Below are positions 11,950 through 21,959 of a stretch of 64,000 nucleotides of DNA, piece by piece. Below the pieces are notes generated by a model. It did no database searches. It was given only the letters and a program-made list of their open reading frames with translations, and had not been told where the DNA came from. Source of the stretch: Buxus sempervirens (taxonomy: Eukaryota; Streptophyta; Magnoliopsida; Buxales; Buxaceae). Numbering within the stretch: position 1 is the first letter of the stretch; the number at the start of each line of letters is the position of its first letter. The stretch is from NCBI GenBank assembly GCA_947561395.2, contig OX387182.1:1188001-1252000 (forward strand), read 5' to 3'. The position numbers and the translations under genes are program-made.

Positions 11950-14900
11950 TAGTTAGAAAATAGACTCATAAGGGGTAATTCAGTCCAAGTAAAAGTTGTA
12001 ACAGCAAACCACTACTTATGTCTTTTAAATAATTTTTTTTAAAGTATACATAATTTTTTAATTATTTGAGAAATTATCAATTTTCTTAGTTTATTTTATG
12101 AAGCATGATTAAAACCTAATTTTGCCTTATTAAGCTATTTTTTATAATATTTCATATTTTAGCTTTTCATGTTTGTGTTCTAATTGATATCACTTGTTGA
12201 ATTTATTGATATTTATTTTTATTTTTGTCCTTTTATCAAGTAAGACAGTTTATTTTCCCAGGATTTTTCTTTCTTTAAGTTATTTTCCATGCAATGAAGA
12301 TTTTTAAAAACTTTGTGATTTCCTTATTTTGTTTTTTATTTTTTGTAAAATATTATTGTGTTTTTGCCATGGTCTTTTTTCTTTGGTATTTTATAATCTT
12401 TAATATCTCTTATCTTTCTATTTAGTGTGTTCTTTGTACAATTCCCCCAATGGCTTGTGCTTTTTCTTGAATCATAGAATTTTATATTTTTTTCTATAAT
12501 TTAATGTTCTTATGATTTCAGGTTTTATTATTTTTTTTAATTTTATAGTTTCACTATTTTTTCAGTAATTTATGTTGTAATGAATTTTCTACAGTTCATT
12601 TTTCTCACATTTTTAGGTGTTTTAGGATTTTTTCTTTACTCTCTCGAGATATTTTCCTCTTTTGAAATTAAGGATTTTTTCCTTTTTTTTACCTTTCAAC
12701 TTGTTATTATTAGAAGGTAATTTTTTTTTTCTTTTGTAATTTAGTCTTTTCATATTTTTTTCTTTGATTTGGTCTTAATTTGATTTAATTCTATTTTTAT
12801 TATTTTACCTCCTAATTTGCCCCATTACTTTCATTGTTTAATTCTTCAATTATTTTTTCATTTTTACCTTTTTGATTTAGCATATTTGGTGCATGAATTT
12901 TTTTGTATTTTCAGCTGATGTATTTTCAACTGATTTCATATAATTTAAGTGGTTAAATATACCAAATATTGTAAAATAATTATAGTGATTATTAAGATTC
13001 TTGTTATATCTTAAAGAAAGAACAAAAAAGGGCAAAGGTAATAAGTTTGAAATCAAATTTAGACTATAAGTTGATAAGATTTAAATAGTACGAATAGGGG
13101 TTAAAATTGCTAAAAAAATAAATGTTAAAGTATTCTACAATTAACTTAGTGGAAATCTAAAGGGAGAATAAAAATCACTAAATTTAAATGGATATGAGAG
13201 TGTATAATGAATTACAAAAAAAATTTACTGAAATCAATTAAAAAAAGAAATGTAAATAGAAAATTGAAAATGAAAGCATTAGATTGTAATAAAATAGGAG
13301 TATTGGTTAAATCGCGATAAAAACATTTTAAAACAAAAAAAAATATAATAATACAAAGAATAAGTTTTTATAATTGTTCTTTTTATTTTTTTAAAAGAAT
13401 GATTGGAAGCTTGGAAAGTACTATAATTATTATATATATTTTTATTCCTTTTTCATTTGGTTTTAATGTGTTTTCCCCACGTAGTTCCCCTTTTATCTTT
13501 TTTTTTTTTAATGATTTTATCATTGTTCAGTTTTGTGATTTAGTGATTTTTCTTTACTTTCATATCATTTATGCTTTTTTTTACTAATGTCCTTGTATAT
13601 ATTTCTTGATATTATTTATATATATTTTTTACATGTTAGTGTGATTTAACTGTTTTATTCTTTTTTATGCCTTTAGGTTTATTTTGGACTTTATATCTTT
13701 GTTTCATTTTTAAGCTTGTTTCGTATAATCTCTTAATTTTATTTTGATTTTTATTTCCTTAAAGCGTGTCAAGAATATTAATGATTATTATTTTATTTTT
13801 TTTTTGTTCTTCGATATGTTTTCCAATTATGTTTTAATTTGTCTTCCTCTATTGTTCCCTTTTCAATTATTTTACTTCATTGATTTATTCAATTTTGATT
13901 TTTGTATTTTGTTCATCTTCTGTATTCAAAATTTTTATATTTATTTCTGTTTTGATTTGTTTAATTTCTTTCTTGACAAATAACTAATTGTATTTTTATA
14001 TTTTGATTTGTTGTTAAATGTTTTTATTTTGTGTAATCGTTTTTGTTTGTTTTTATACATTTCTGTTTCTATTTCAGATTTTTTCTTTTTTGTTTTTTTT
14101 TAAATTGATTTATGCAATTTATTTTTATTTTTTATTAAGCTTTACACTTTCTTATCCCTCGTAATTCAATTTATTTATCTTGCTTTGATTTGATTGTAAT
14201 TTATTGTTTTCTTTTGAACTATGTTCTTTACGATTTAATGAGATTCATAATATCTATATTATTTTCTTTTAATCATATCTTTACGTTTCTAATTTTGTTT
14301 CTTGAATTATTTATTCATTTATCATTTTTATGATTTATTAATTTTCCGCATGACCTTTGTCTCTTTCATTGAATTTATTTGCCATATTTCTTAATATTTG
14401 TTTCTATTTATATACTTTGATTTGTTTCTGCATATTTTCATTGTAATTTTACTACTTTTCTTTTCTTTTTTTCCTTTTTTTACCATACATTGAGTTTTTA
14501 TTTTATTTTATTTTATTTCTGATCATTTACATGGGTTTAATTTTTGTAAATATTTGTTGTTTTCCTGGGGTTTTGTTGTTTGATTTATGATGGAAAGAAT
14601 TTTAAGATCTATGACATATTTTACCATAATTTTAAGATCTATCACTTGTTTTACAATTTCTCGGGTTTTTTTTTCGTTTGATTTTTTTGTACATGTTTAT
14701 TATACATTATATATTTTTGCTCTTTTGTTTTTTTAAAGTCTTTTTTTTTCTGGATTATATAATTGGGCTTCCTTTTTCGAGTTCATTTCAACATATTTAT
14801 ATATTTATTTATTTTTTTAAGCTTCATGCTCATTTTTCCTTTTTTAATTTGATTTATTTTCTTTTTCTATATGGCAAAATAAGTTTTAAAACCCACTAAT

Positions 14901-15873
14901 CAAACATAGTATAATGTAGACCTAAAAAATGAACAAATGTCAAACCCTCTACGATATGAGGGCAATCCAAATGGGAGACTAATTTGGAGATAGGAATTGA
15001 ATTGGAGAGTTTTAACTATGGAGAAATTTAATTATTTTCGAAGTATTGAATCAGATTCCATTGTTTTTGCTGACATTAATTTGGTATGGTGGTTGCCTTG
15101 TTCTTTCTATGGGTTTTTGTGCTATACTACTACTGTTAACTTTTCTTGTGCATTGATTTTTATATATATATTTTTAATCATTTTCCCCTCTTGGTATAAT
15201 TGCCTATAAAAATACTTTGCTCTTAAAATTTATTTACAACTAATGAAATATTGAATGTTGCACTATTACGGATGTATGGTTTTTTTTAATTCTTGTAGGT
15301 CTACCATATTGTATCACACGAGATTTCATATTTTGTATTCATGTGTTTTATAATAGAACAATAAGGGTCAATTTACATGCTTTGGGGCTTATGGTTTTAA
15401 GTTCTTGTAAAATATATGAGATTTTGACTTTTGCTAGGCATGGGAGGAAATTTCACAAAACTTTGCAATTTTACAATAAAATATGCAAAATTCTCTGCTG
15501 CCATGTATAGGTTGGATTTCTTCATATTCATAAGGAATTGGTGAACTTGCATTTGATATTTTGGGAGTTCCATGGTTTCTAGACATTATAAATGCATATC
15601 ATTCTGTTGGTCCGACTGAATTGGTGAAATGTCGCTGTTTATATAATCTATCTAGATGTTAGAAATGCATGTGATTCTGTTGGTCCAACATGGTTCAGCA
15701 AAAGAAATGTGACCCTATTTTGTGCTGTATGATGATGGTCTCTTCTCCTTGTTCATATTATTTCACTCAACACAGAATTTTCCAATCGAGTTGAGGGCCT
15801 GCTGCTGTATGTTTCTCTTTTCTCTTATGATTCACTTTCTGGCCTTGAAGTCAAATTTGGGACTTGATCCTGC

Positions 15874-16249
15874 TATGCTTAAATTGTTTTAGTTAGAAAA
15901 ATGGCAGAATACATGTGGCGAAAGCATCTCAATTGGCAATTGTACGCCGTTTTATTGCGTAATGGGGATATAAATTTTAATCTTGGCTTTGAATTCTTGC
16001 TACGTATCCATTGATGTATTTAACTCGGATACACCCAAGCTCCGAAAATATCCTTGTTGCCTATGCTTAAATTGATTTAGTAAGAGAAATGGCAGAATAC
16101 ATGTGGTGAAAGCATCTACTTTAGTACTTTTTGCTGTTTTATCACTTAATGGGGGTATAAATTTTAATCTTGGCTTCTAATTCTTGCCACTCATCCCTTG
16201 AAGTTTTTAACTCAGCTACACCTAATCTCTGAAAATATCCTTGTTGCCT
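15874..16249. repeat. 188-bp tandem duplication within copy 2
   Basis: TATGCTTAAATTG begins at 15874 and again at 16062. Each is followed by AGAAATGGCAGAATACATGT-type sequence, AATGGGG-ATATAAATTTTAAT, and a closing ATATCCTTGTTGCCTAT. Copy 1 has a single version (about 8060-8260), so this duplication arose after the large one. Confidence 0.65.
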
Positions 16250-16368
16250 ATATTTTTGTGCACAGAGCATTGCTGATTCAATTGATTTCTTGGGAAATTT
16301 TTTTTGTTTATTTGCTTGGTATACTTTGATGCATCATTCTCCAATATCTAATTCAATGGGCATCTGGT

Positions 16369-16373
16369 AATTG
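16369..16373. repeat. Target-site duplication AATTG, left
   Basis: AATTG immediately precedes the TGATGCAGG terminus. The identical AATTG at 18549-18553 immediately follows the opposite terminus CCTGCATCA. Five bases is the usual size for LTR-retrotransposon integrases. Confidence 0.85.
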
Positions 16374-16757
16374 TGATGCAGGAGCATATTAAAGAATAAG
16401 GAACTTTTATTTTTAACTAGTTAATCTCTTATTGCAGACTTGTTTTAGGATCCTAGTTTTTTTAATGAGTCATGTGATGGTAATGTGAGTACTTTAGTTG
16501 AGGGTAGTTCTGTCTTTTTTTTTTTTGTCTAGGGTTACAGTAGCCTTAGTATGTATAAATACATCTTATTAGGCTGTATTGCAGTAGTTTTTTACAGAAA
16601 TAAGAAACCATCAGATCTGAGATTCTTTGGGCTTGGGGAAACCCTAGAATCTGTTATTTCAAGTTCCACTTTAATAAAAAACCTTATTTTCTTCTTTAAT
16701 CTCTGTGACGTGCTGTTATTTTACAATTAAAAAAAATTCTCTGCACCAAATCTCTCT
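16374..16757 (+). repeat. Left inverted arm / forward LTR
   Basis: 384 bases from TGATGCA to about TCTCTCT. It is the reverse complement of 18178-18548 with only scattered mismatches plus one indel of about 10 bases around 16480-16490. The inner end, TTCTCTGCACCAAATCTC, is perfectly mirrored at 18182-18200. TATAAATA at 16554 and a following CT/A-rich leader look like an LTR promoter pointing into the element. Confidence 0.85.
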
Positions 16758-16783
16758 TTCAGAGTAGATTTCGATCTATCTCC

Positions 16784-16920
16784 ATGGTTGCTCGTAGTAG
16801 AGGAGGACGTGGAGGAAGGGGACAGCAAGCTCAAATGGCAGAGATGGGGAATTGAGGCGAATGATTGAGGATTTGTCGCGGGTTGTACATGCTATACAAC
16901 AACGGGAACGTGCGGCAGCC
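16784..16920 (+). pseudogene. Gag N-terminal remnant
   Basis: MVARSRGGRGGRGQQAQMAE runs into a stop at 16853-16855. The shifted continuation reads RMIEDLSRVVHAIQQRERAA and stops again. Its position right after the 5' LTR-like arm and its Arg/Gly- and Gln-rich composition fit the start of chromovirus Gag. It is not a functional reading frame. Confidence 0.6.
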
Positions 16921-16923
16921 TGA

Positions 16924-17361
16924 ATGGAGGTACCGGAGGGTGACCGCGATCCCTGGGGCATAATGGAAGGTGGCTTCGAGGAGGATCCTTATTTCGGCCA
17001 CATATTGGAGAAGTTGAAGGAACCAACTAGCATAAGAGATTGCCCATATCTTGTTCATGATGGTTATCTATTCAAAGTCAATAAATTATGTATACAAGAA
17101 GGATCACTTCGTGAACAGATCATAAAGGAGCTACATGGTGGTGGTTTAGTTGGCCATTTTGGGAGAGACAAAACACTTGCAATGGTGAATGATCGTTACT
17201 TTTGGCCAAAGATGCATCGTGATATAGAACGTTTTGTGAAAAGGTGTAGGTGCCAACTGGCAAAGGGACAAATGCAGGACACAGGATTATGTCAGATAGA
17301 GATGTTAAATTTGTGGGACACTTTTGGCGATCATTGTGGAGGAAATTGGGCACGCAATTAA
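16924..17361 (+). pseudogene. Gag-to-integrase fusion with HHCC zinc-binding region
   Basis: A 145-codon open frame. Residues 1-15 still read as Gag (MEVPEGDRDPWG). From about residue 18 it matches the pol segment before integrase, then the zinc-binding domain: [40 protein letters not shown]. The two His and the Cys pair are visible, although the usual C-x-x-C spacing is altered (CRC). After [15 protein letters not shown] the frame leaves integrase; the true continuation is in another frame from about 17290. The fusion point marks a deletion of several kilobases of gag-pol. No function is expected beyond a possible short protein. Confidence 0.7.
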
Positions 17362-17543
17362 AGTATTCTAGCACATGCCACCCTCAAACTGATGGCCAAA
17401 CAGAAGTACTGAAGAGAAGTCTGGGAAACATGTTACGCTCTATTGTAGGGGATTATGTGAAGATTTGGGATGATGTACTTATGATAATTCAGTCAATCGA
17501 ACAACTAAGAAGACCCCTTTTGAAGGCTGCCTATGGTTATTGA
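17286..17543 (+). pseudogene. Integrase catalytic core fragment
   Basis: The frame reads [20 protein letters not shown], then [20 protein letters not shown], the hallmark second half of a Ty3/Gypsy integrase core. The segment normally between the zinc-binding domain and SDRD is gone, and with it the first catalytic Asp. The second Asp (SDRD) and the Glu (QTEV) remain. The frame degrades around [16 protein letters not shown] and stops near 17541. A deletion of roughly 60 residues from family length is inferred. Confidence 0.75.
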
Positions 17544-17545
17544 CC

Positions 17546-18173
17546 GCAACATGCACTAGATCTTGTTCCTTTACCCCAAGAAGCAAGAGTTAGTGACGAT
17601 GGTGAAGCTTTTGCTGATCATGTAAGGCGAATTTATGAGGAAGTACGTGCTGCAATTAAAACCAGCAACCATGTTTATGAAAGTTCAGCAAACTAGCATA
17701 GGCGCTTGAAGGAGTTTAATGAAGGAGACTTGGTGTTAGTTCACTTAAGGAAGGAGAGGTTTCCTAAAGGAACCTACCATAAGTTGAAGGCTAGGAAATT
17801 TGGGCCTTGTGAGGTATGGAAGAAGATAAGTTCCAATGCTTATGTTATAAAACTGCCTACAGATTTGCAGATTAGCCCAATATTTAACGTTGCGGACCTG
17901 TATGCTTTTGATGAATTTAGTGAAAGTGATGAGGTAACTCAAGTGAGTGCAGAACAACTTCCTAAGAAGTCACTAGAAGTTGTAGAAGATGTTATGGATG
18001 TGAAAGACACTAGATCCCGACGAGGCAATGTTTATAGGAGATTTTTGGTGAAATGGTTGGAAAAACTTGCTACGGAGAGTACGTGGATATCTGAGGAAGA
18101 GCTGAAACATGTTGATCCAGATGCATGTGCTGAATATGTCCATGCTTTCTTGTCAGAGCCGAGTCTTCCTTAG
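17546..18173 (+). pseudogene. Integrase C-terminus with chromodomain-like tail
   Basis: HALDLVPLPQEARVSDDGEA continues pol to an in-frame stop at about 17695. The open frame from 17706 (155 codons) then carries the GPF/Y-like motif [20 protein letters not shown] and [20 protein letters not shown]. It ends with a chromodomain-like stretch, [20 protein letters not shown], and a stop at 18171-18173. This tail is typical of plant chromoviruses, where it is thought to direct integration. It is the best preserved part of the element and abuts the right inverted arm directly. Confidence 0.8.
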
Positions 18174-18177
18174 CCCG

Positions 18178-18548
18178 AGAGAGATTTGGTGCAGAGAATT
18201 TTTTTAATTGTAAAATAACAGCACGTCACAGAGATTAAAGAAGAAAATAAGGTTTTTGATTAAAGTGGAACTTGAAATAACTGATTCTAGGGTTTCTCCA
18301 AGTCCAAAGAATCTCAGATCTGACGGTTTCTTATTTCTGTAAAAAAAAACTACTGCAATACAACCTAATAAGATGTATATATACATACTAAGGTTGTTGT
18401 AACCCTAGACAAGGAAAAGATAGAACTACCCTCAACTAAAGTACTCACATGACTCATTAAAAAAACTTGGATCCTAAAACAGGTCTGCAATAAAAGATTA
18501 ACTAGTTAAAAATAAAAGTTTGTTATTCTTTAATATGCTCCTGCATCA
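18178..18548 (-). repeat. Right inverted arm / reversed LTR
   Basis: Reverse complement of 16374-16757, from AGAGAGATTTGGTGCAGAG to CTCCTGCATCA. A normal element would have a direct copy here. Substitutions relative to the left arm are few (for example in the TATA-flanking GGTTGTATTGC and TATATATAC region), so both arms probably came from one template. Confidence 0.85.
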
Positions 18549-18553
18549 AATTG
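18549..18553. repeat. Target-site duplication AATTG, right
   Basis: Matches 16369-16373 exactly and directly follows the CA terminus of the element. Confidence 0.85.
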
Positions 18554-21500
18554 CTTTTTCATTGTTTGTAATTAATATAGTTGTGAAAATGACCTCCTTG
18601 TGGTCTATTTTGTCACTGTATTTTCCATATATTTCTTAAATATTATTTGTACTTTTCATTTTAGTAACCTTATTTTCTTTTACTTGTAAATGACTCCCAT
18701 TTATATTGTTTCTTCATTGAGTTGTTATGTTTAGATTTCTTTGTTCTCTCTCTGTAACCTCTTTACATGGTACATTTGGTAAACATGCTTAGACACTGTT
18801 TGGTGAAATGTCACATACCTATGGATTTTGGGCTTCACTTAGTTTTCTTCTATGGATTCTTGTTCATAATTGTTTTGATGGTTGTGAAGCTCACACATAT
18901 TCATATATGTGTGCACGAAGTGCATGTTGCTCGCTCAAGAATTTTCTTGAAGTATTTTTGCTTGATTCTGTCATTTGTCTTGGCTTTTATTCTTTTTCAT
19001 TAACTTGGAATCACTGTTATGCTTTTCATATTCGGATTCTACATACTTGAGTTGATATTTGTAATGGATGCTGCTTGAGGTAACCCCATGTTTGCTTGCC
19101 CCACCAACTGGATCTTTGCCTAATATGGATGAGGATATCATGGATAATGATAGCTTTTGCAGAAGTTTTGTATTTGACATGAGTTCTGAACTTATATATT
19201 GGTTATAGTGTCATTATTTTGTTTTTTTTTTTGTTTTTGTTTTTTTTATGACGGTCTAAACACAGGGCAACCTACTGATTATCTGTTAAAGGGTTTGATT
19301 GGTGTTGTTGTAATTGAATTGGCACATATGCTATGAGCTCTATGTGTATTCTCTTTCTCTTTTCTATTTATTAATACGTAACCATTTCATAAAAAATGGA
19401 CTGTAAGCCACTGTAGATCCTGCTGTACTGGGTTCTTGGGAAGCGGTGGACTTATATTAACCTTTGGCATTATTTTTGAAAATGGCTTTGATCATACTAG
19501 AACCTATATTTACATATTGCCAGTTGTGGTTTTTACCATCGAAAGAAATCAAGAGTTCTGATTTGTATATGTAAACTTAAATAGTCTTCGGAGCTGGAAA
19601 TTGAAATTATAGTATTCAAAATGCATTAGTTGTAGCAAGAAGATGAGAAATGGCAACTAGAAATAAGAGATTAACCCTTTTATTATCTCCTTGTAGTTTT
19701 TCAGGAAGCAACTTTATTAAAGTATTTTGCACTAGGAGAAAATAGACAACATAAACCTCCTTTCCTTAAGTATGGTAGTTAATCTGTGGTTAGCGTTTGA
19801 ATCTTTGCTTATTACTGATCACATTCAATGAGTTATTCAGCATTTCAAGGGTCTGATATTAAGATTCATGCCACTCTGTTGGATGATGAGGATTTGTAGC
19901 TTACATAATGTTTTACTAATGAGATTTTCTGCATGTTATGGGGTTATCAATACCCCTTATAATCTGGAATCTGGAAAACCTGAAAATCTGCAATCTCGAA
20001 AATCTGCAGTCTTGAATCTTGAGTGATTTATTGATTTTTCAGTTTTCTGATTTAGTAATTTTCCACTTGCCCTTTGTCTAATTTTTTGATATATATTTGT
20101 AATTTTATACTTTGATTTGTTTCTAAATGCTTTCATTATAATTTAACTATTTTCCCTTTTTTTTATACATTAAGGCTTTTAATTTTGGATTTTCAGTTTG
20201 GGCTTTAGTTTTAATATTATTTTAGTAAATACTTATTATTTTCCTTTGGTGTTTTTCGTTTAATTTATAACAAAAATAATAATAATAATAATAATGTATC
20301 TTTACTATTTTAGATGTTCGGCATCTTTTACCATTCGGTTTTAATGTGTTATTAGTATACCTTTCATTTTCTGATTCTTTTCCTTAATTTATTCATTTTT
20401 AACGTTTGTGATATATTAATTTTCTACATGCCCTTTGTTTGTCTGTTTCGCTGATTTCATTTGCATATAATTTATTTTTACATGCTTTTATTGTACTTTA
20501 ATTATTTTTACTCTTGTTTTTCTTTAAGGAATCCTTTTTTGATTTTCAGGTGATCAAATTAGGTTTCTTTTTTTAAGGTAATTTTGGTTGATGTCTATAT
20601 TTCTTCTTTTATTTATTTTCATTTTCTACTCGATAAAATGAATTTTAAAACTTTATTAATCTTTCCTTTTTGTTTTCCCTTGGAGATGCTCATTCATTCT
20701 ATGGTCTCCCTTATAGAATGTATTTGCTAGTCATAATAGTGTCTTGAAATGCACCAATGACCTTAAGGATTATTTAACCTAGATCCTTTCTAGGTAGCTA
20801 ATAAGCCTAGAAAATTCACCTGATAGCTTTAGAGTTGAACATTGTATGACATAGAGTGAAAGTATGAACAAAGGAAATCCCAATGATGTGAGGGGAATTC
20901 CACTGAACACTGATTTGGAAACAACAACTGAATTGGGGCCCCTATCCATACCGTTTCTGGCCAAAAACGTTTCCAGACAAAGTGAAGAATAAGAGCCCCT
21001 GAGTTACCTCCAACAAATGACAACTCTTTTGTTTAGTTATTTTTCTTTTTTAGGTTCCCTTAATTATGTTTATATTTCTTTTTCTTATTAAGATCCATAC
21101 TTATTTGTCCTTAATCCTTTTGACATGTTTTTAATTGATTTTGAGTCATTATTTTCTAATTGTTTTTATTTCCATTAAGTATGATGAGAAACCTAATTAG
21201 TATTTTTATACCTTCATATTCATTGAGTTTTTCTAATGTTTTCTTCTTCACTTTCTATTTTCAATTTTGTTGAAAGATTTATTTATTTTTTCACTTTTCT
21301 ATTGCTAATTTTTTGCATTCATTTTAGTTGTCATTTTCTCAGATTTCATTTTGGTAAGTTCTTCATATTTTTTTGATTTTTATATTTGATTTGTTTTTAC
21401 CCTCTTTTATTGTTATTTATATATTTTCCTCATTTTTTATGCTTTAATTGTCTATTTCGGTTTCCTTTCTAAAATATTTTAAATAAATTTCTATATTTTT

Positions 21501-21959
21501 ATTTAGCTTTTTGATTATTTATCCATTTTAATTTTAATTTTTCTTCCTTTCTTTATTTTTTTTAGCATATGTTTACATTCGTTTTTCAAAATATAATTCA
21601 TTGTTTTGTCCTTTTTAATTTTAGAAATTTAGTTTTAATCTCATGTTTGAATTAATTTCCATTCTCGTTTGTTATTTTTTTTCCTTTATTCAATGTTTGA
21701 CGAGAAGGTTAATAAATATCTTTGGCCTTTTATGTTATTTGATATCTTTTAGAATTTTTTTTGATGAATGATATCTTTTAGAATTCAATTTTAACTTGTT
21801 ATTCTCGTCTCTGCTCATCTTTAATTTTTCTCTCCAATGATCTATTCTTTTCTAGGTCGGTCTTGTGGTTTAGTAATTTTATGCATTCAATGTTTGACTT
21901 TCTTACTCCTTTCAATTTCTGAATTTATAAATCCTTATTTGTATTTTATGTTTTTGATT

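Larger units (their letters stand above)
16374..18548 (+). mobile_element. Internally deleted Ty3/Gypsy chromovirus with inverted LTR-like ends
   Basis: A 2175-bp insertion in array copy 2, bounded by AATTG duplications. Its ends, TGATGCAGGAGCATATTAAA and the exact reverse complement, are inverted, not direct, repeats of about 370-385 bp. The left arm looks like a forward LTR: it contains TATAAATA (16554-16561), and a Gag-like Met frame starts just inside it at 16784. The interior joins the first few dozen Gag codons to the integrase zinc-binding region, then integrase core fragments, then a chromodomain-like C-terminus. Most of gag, all of protease, reverse transcriptase and RNase H, and part of integrase are missing. 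It is therefore non-autonomous. The matching target duplication argues that it inserted as this unit and was not assembled in place. Family assignment rests on the integrase motifs. Confidence 0.85.
10791..21690. repeat. Array copy 2 (unit plus 2.2-kb insertion)
   Basis: Second direct copy of the unit, starting at TCTTTTGTTGATAAATCATG (about 10797). It can be followed alongside copy 1 through the 22-bp minisatellite (11792-11949), the GCTGACATTAATTTGGTATG landmark near 15068, and GTGCACAGAGCATTGCTGAT at 16257. It then continues after the retroelement from about 18840, through the CCTAGATCCTTTCTAGGTAG landmark near 20778. Relative to copy 1 it has the retroelement insertion, an extra tandem duplication at about 15874-16249, and non-inverted sequence at 18950-19580. 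Where sequence is shared, base substitutions and small indels are frequent, so the duplication is not very recent. Confidence 0.7.

Noticed and set aside
18204-18386. Minus-strand frame MYIYILLGCIAVVFFYRNKK
   Set aside because: It lies wholly in the reversed LTR arm and is mirrored in the left arm; not a gene.
16374-18548. Alternative reading as a cut-and-paste DNA transposon that captured retroelement sequence
   Set aside because: The TG...CA termini, 5-bp duplication, LTR-like promoter and Gag directly inside the left arm fit a retroelement better. No transposase was found. Not fully excluded.
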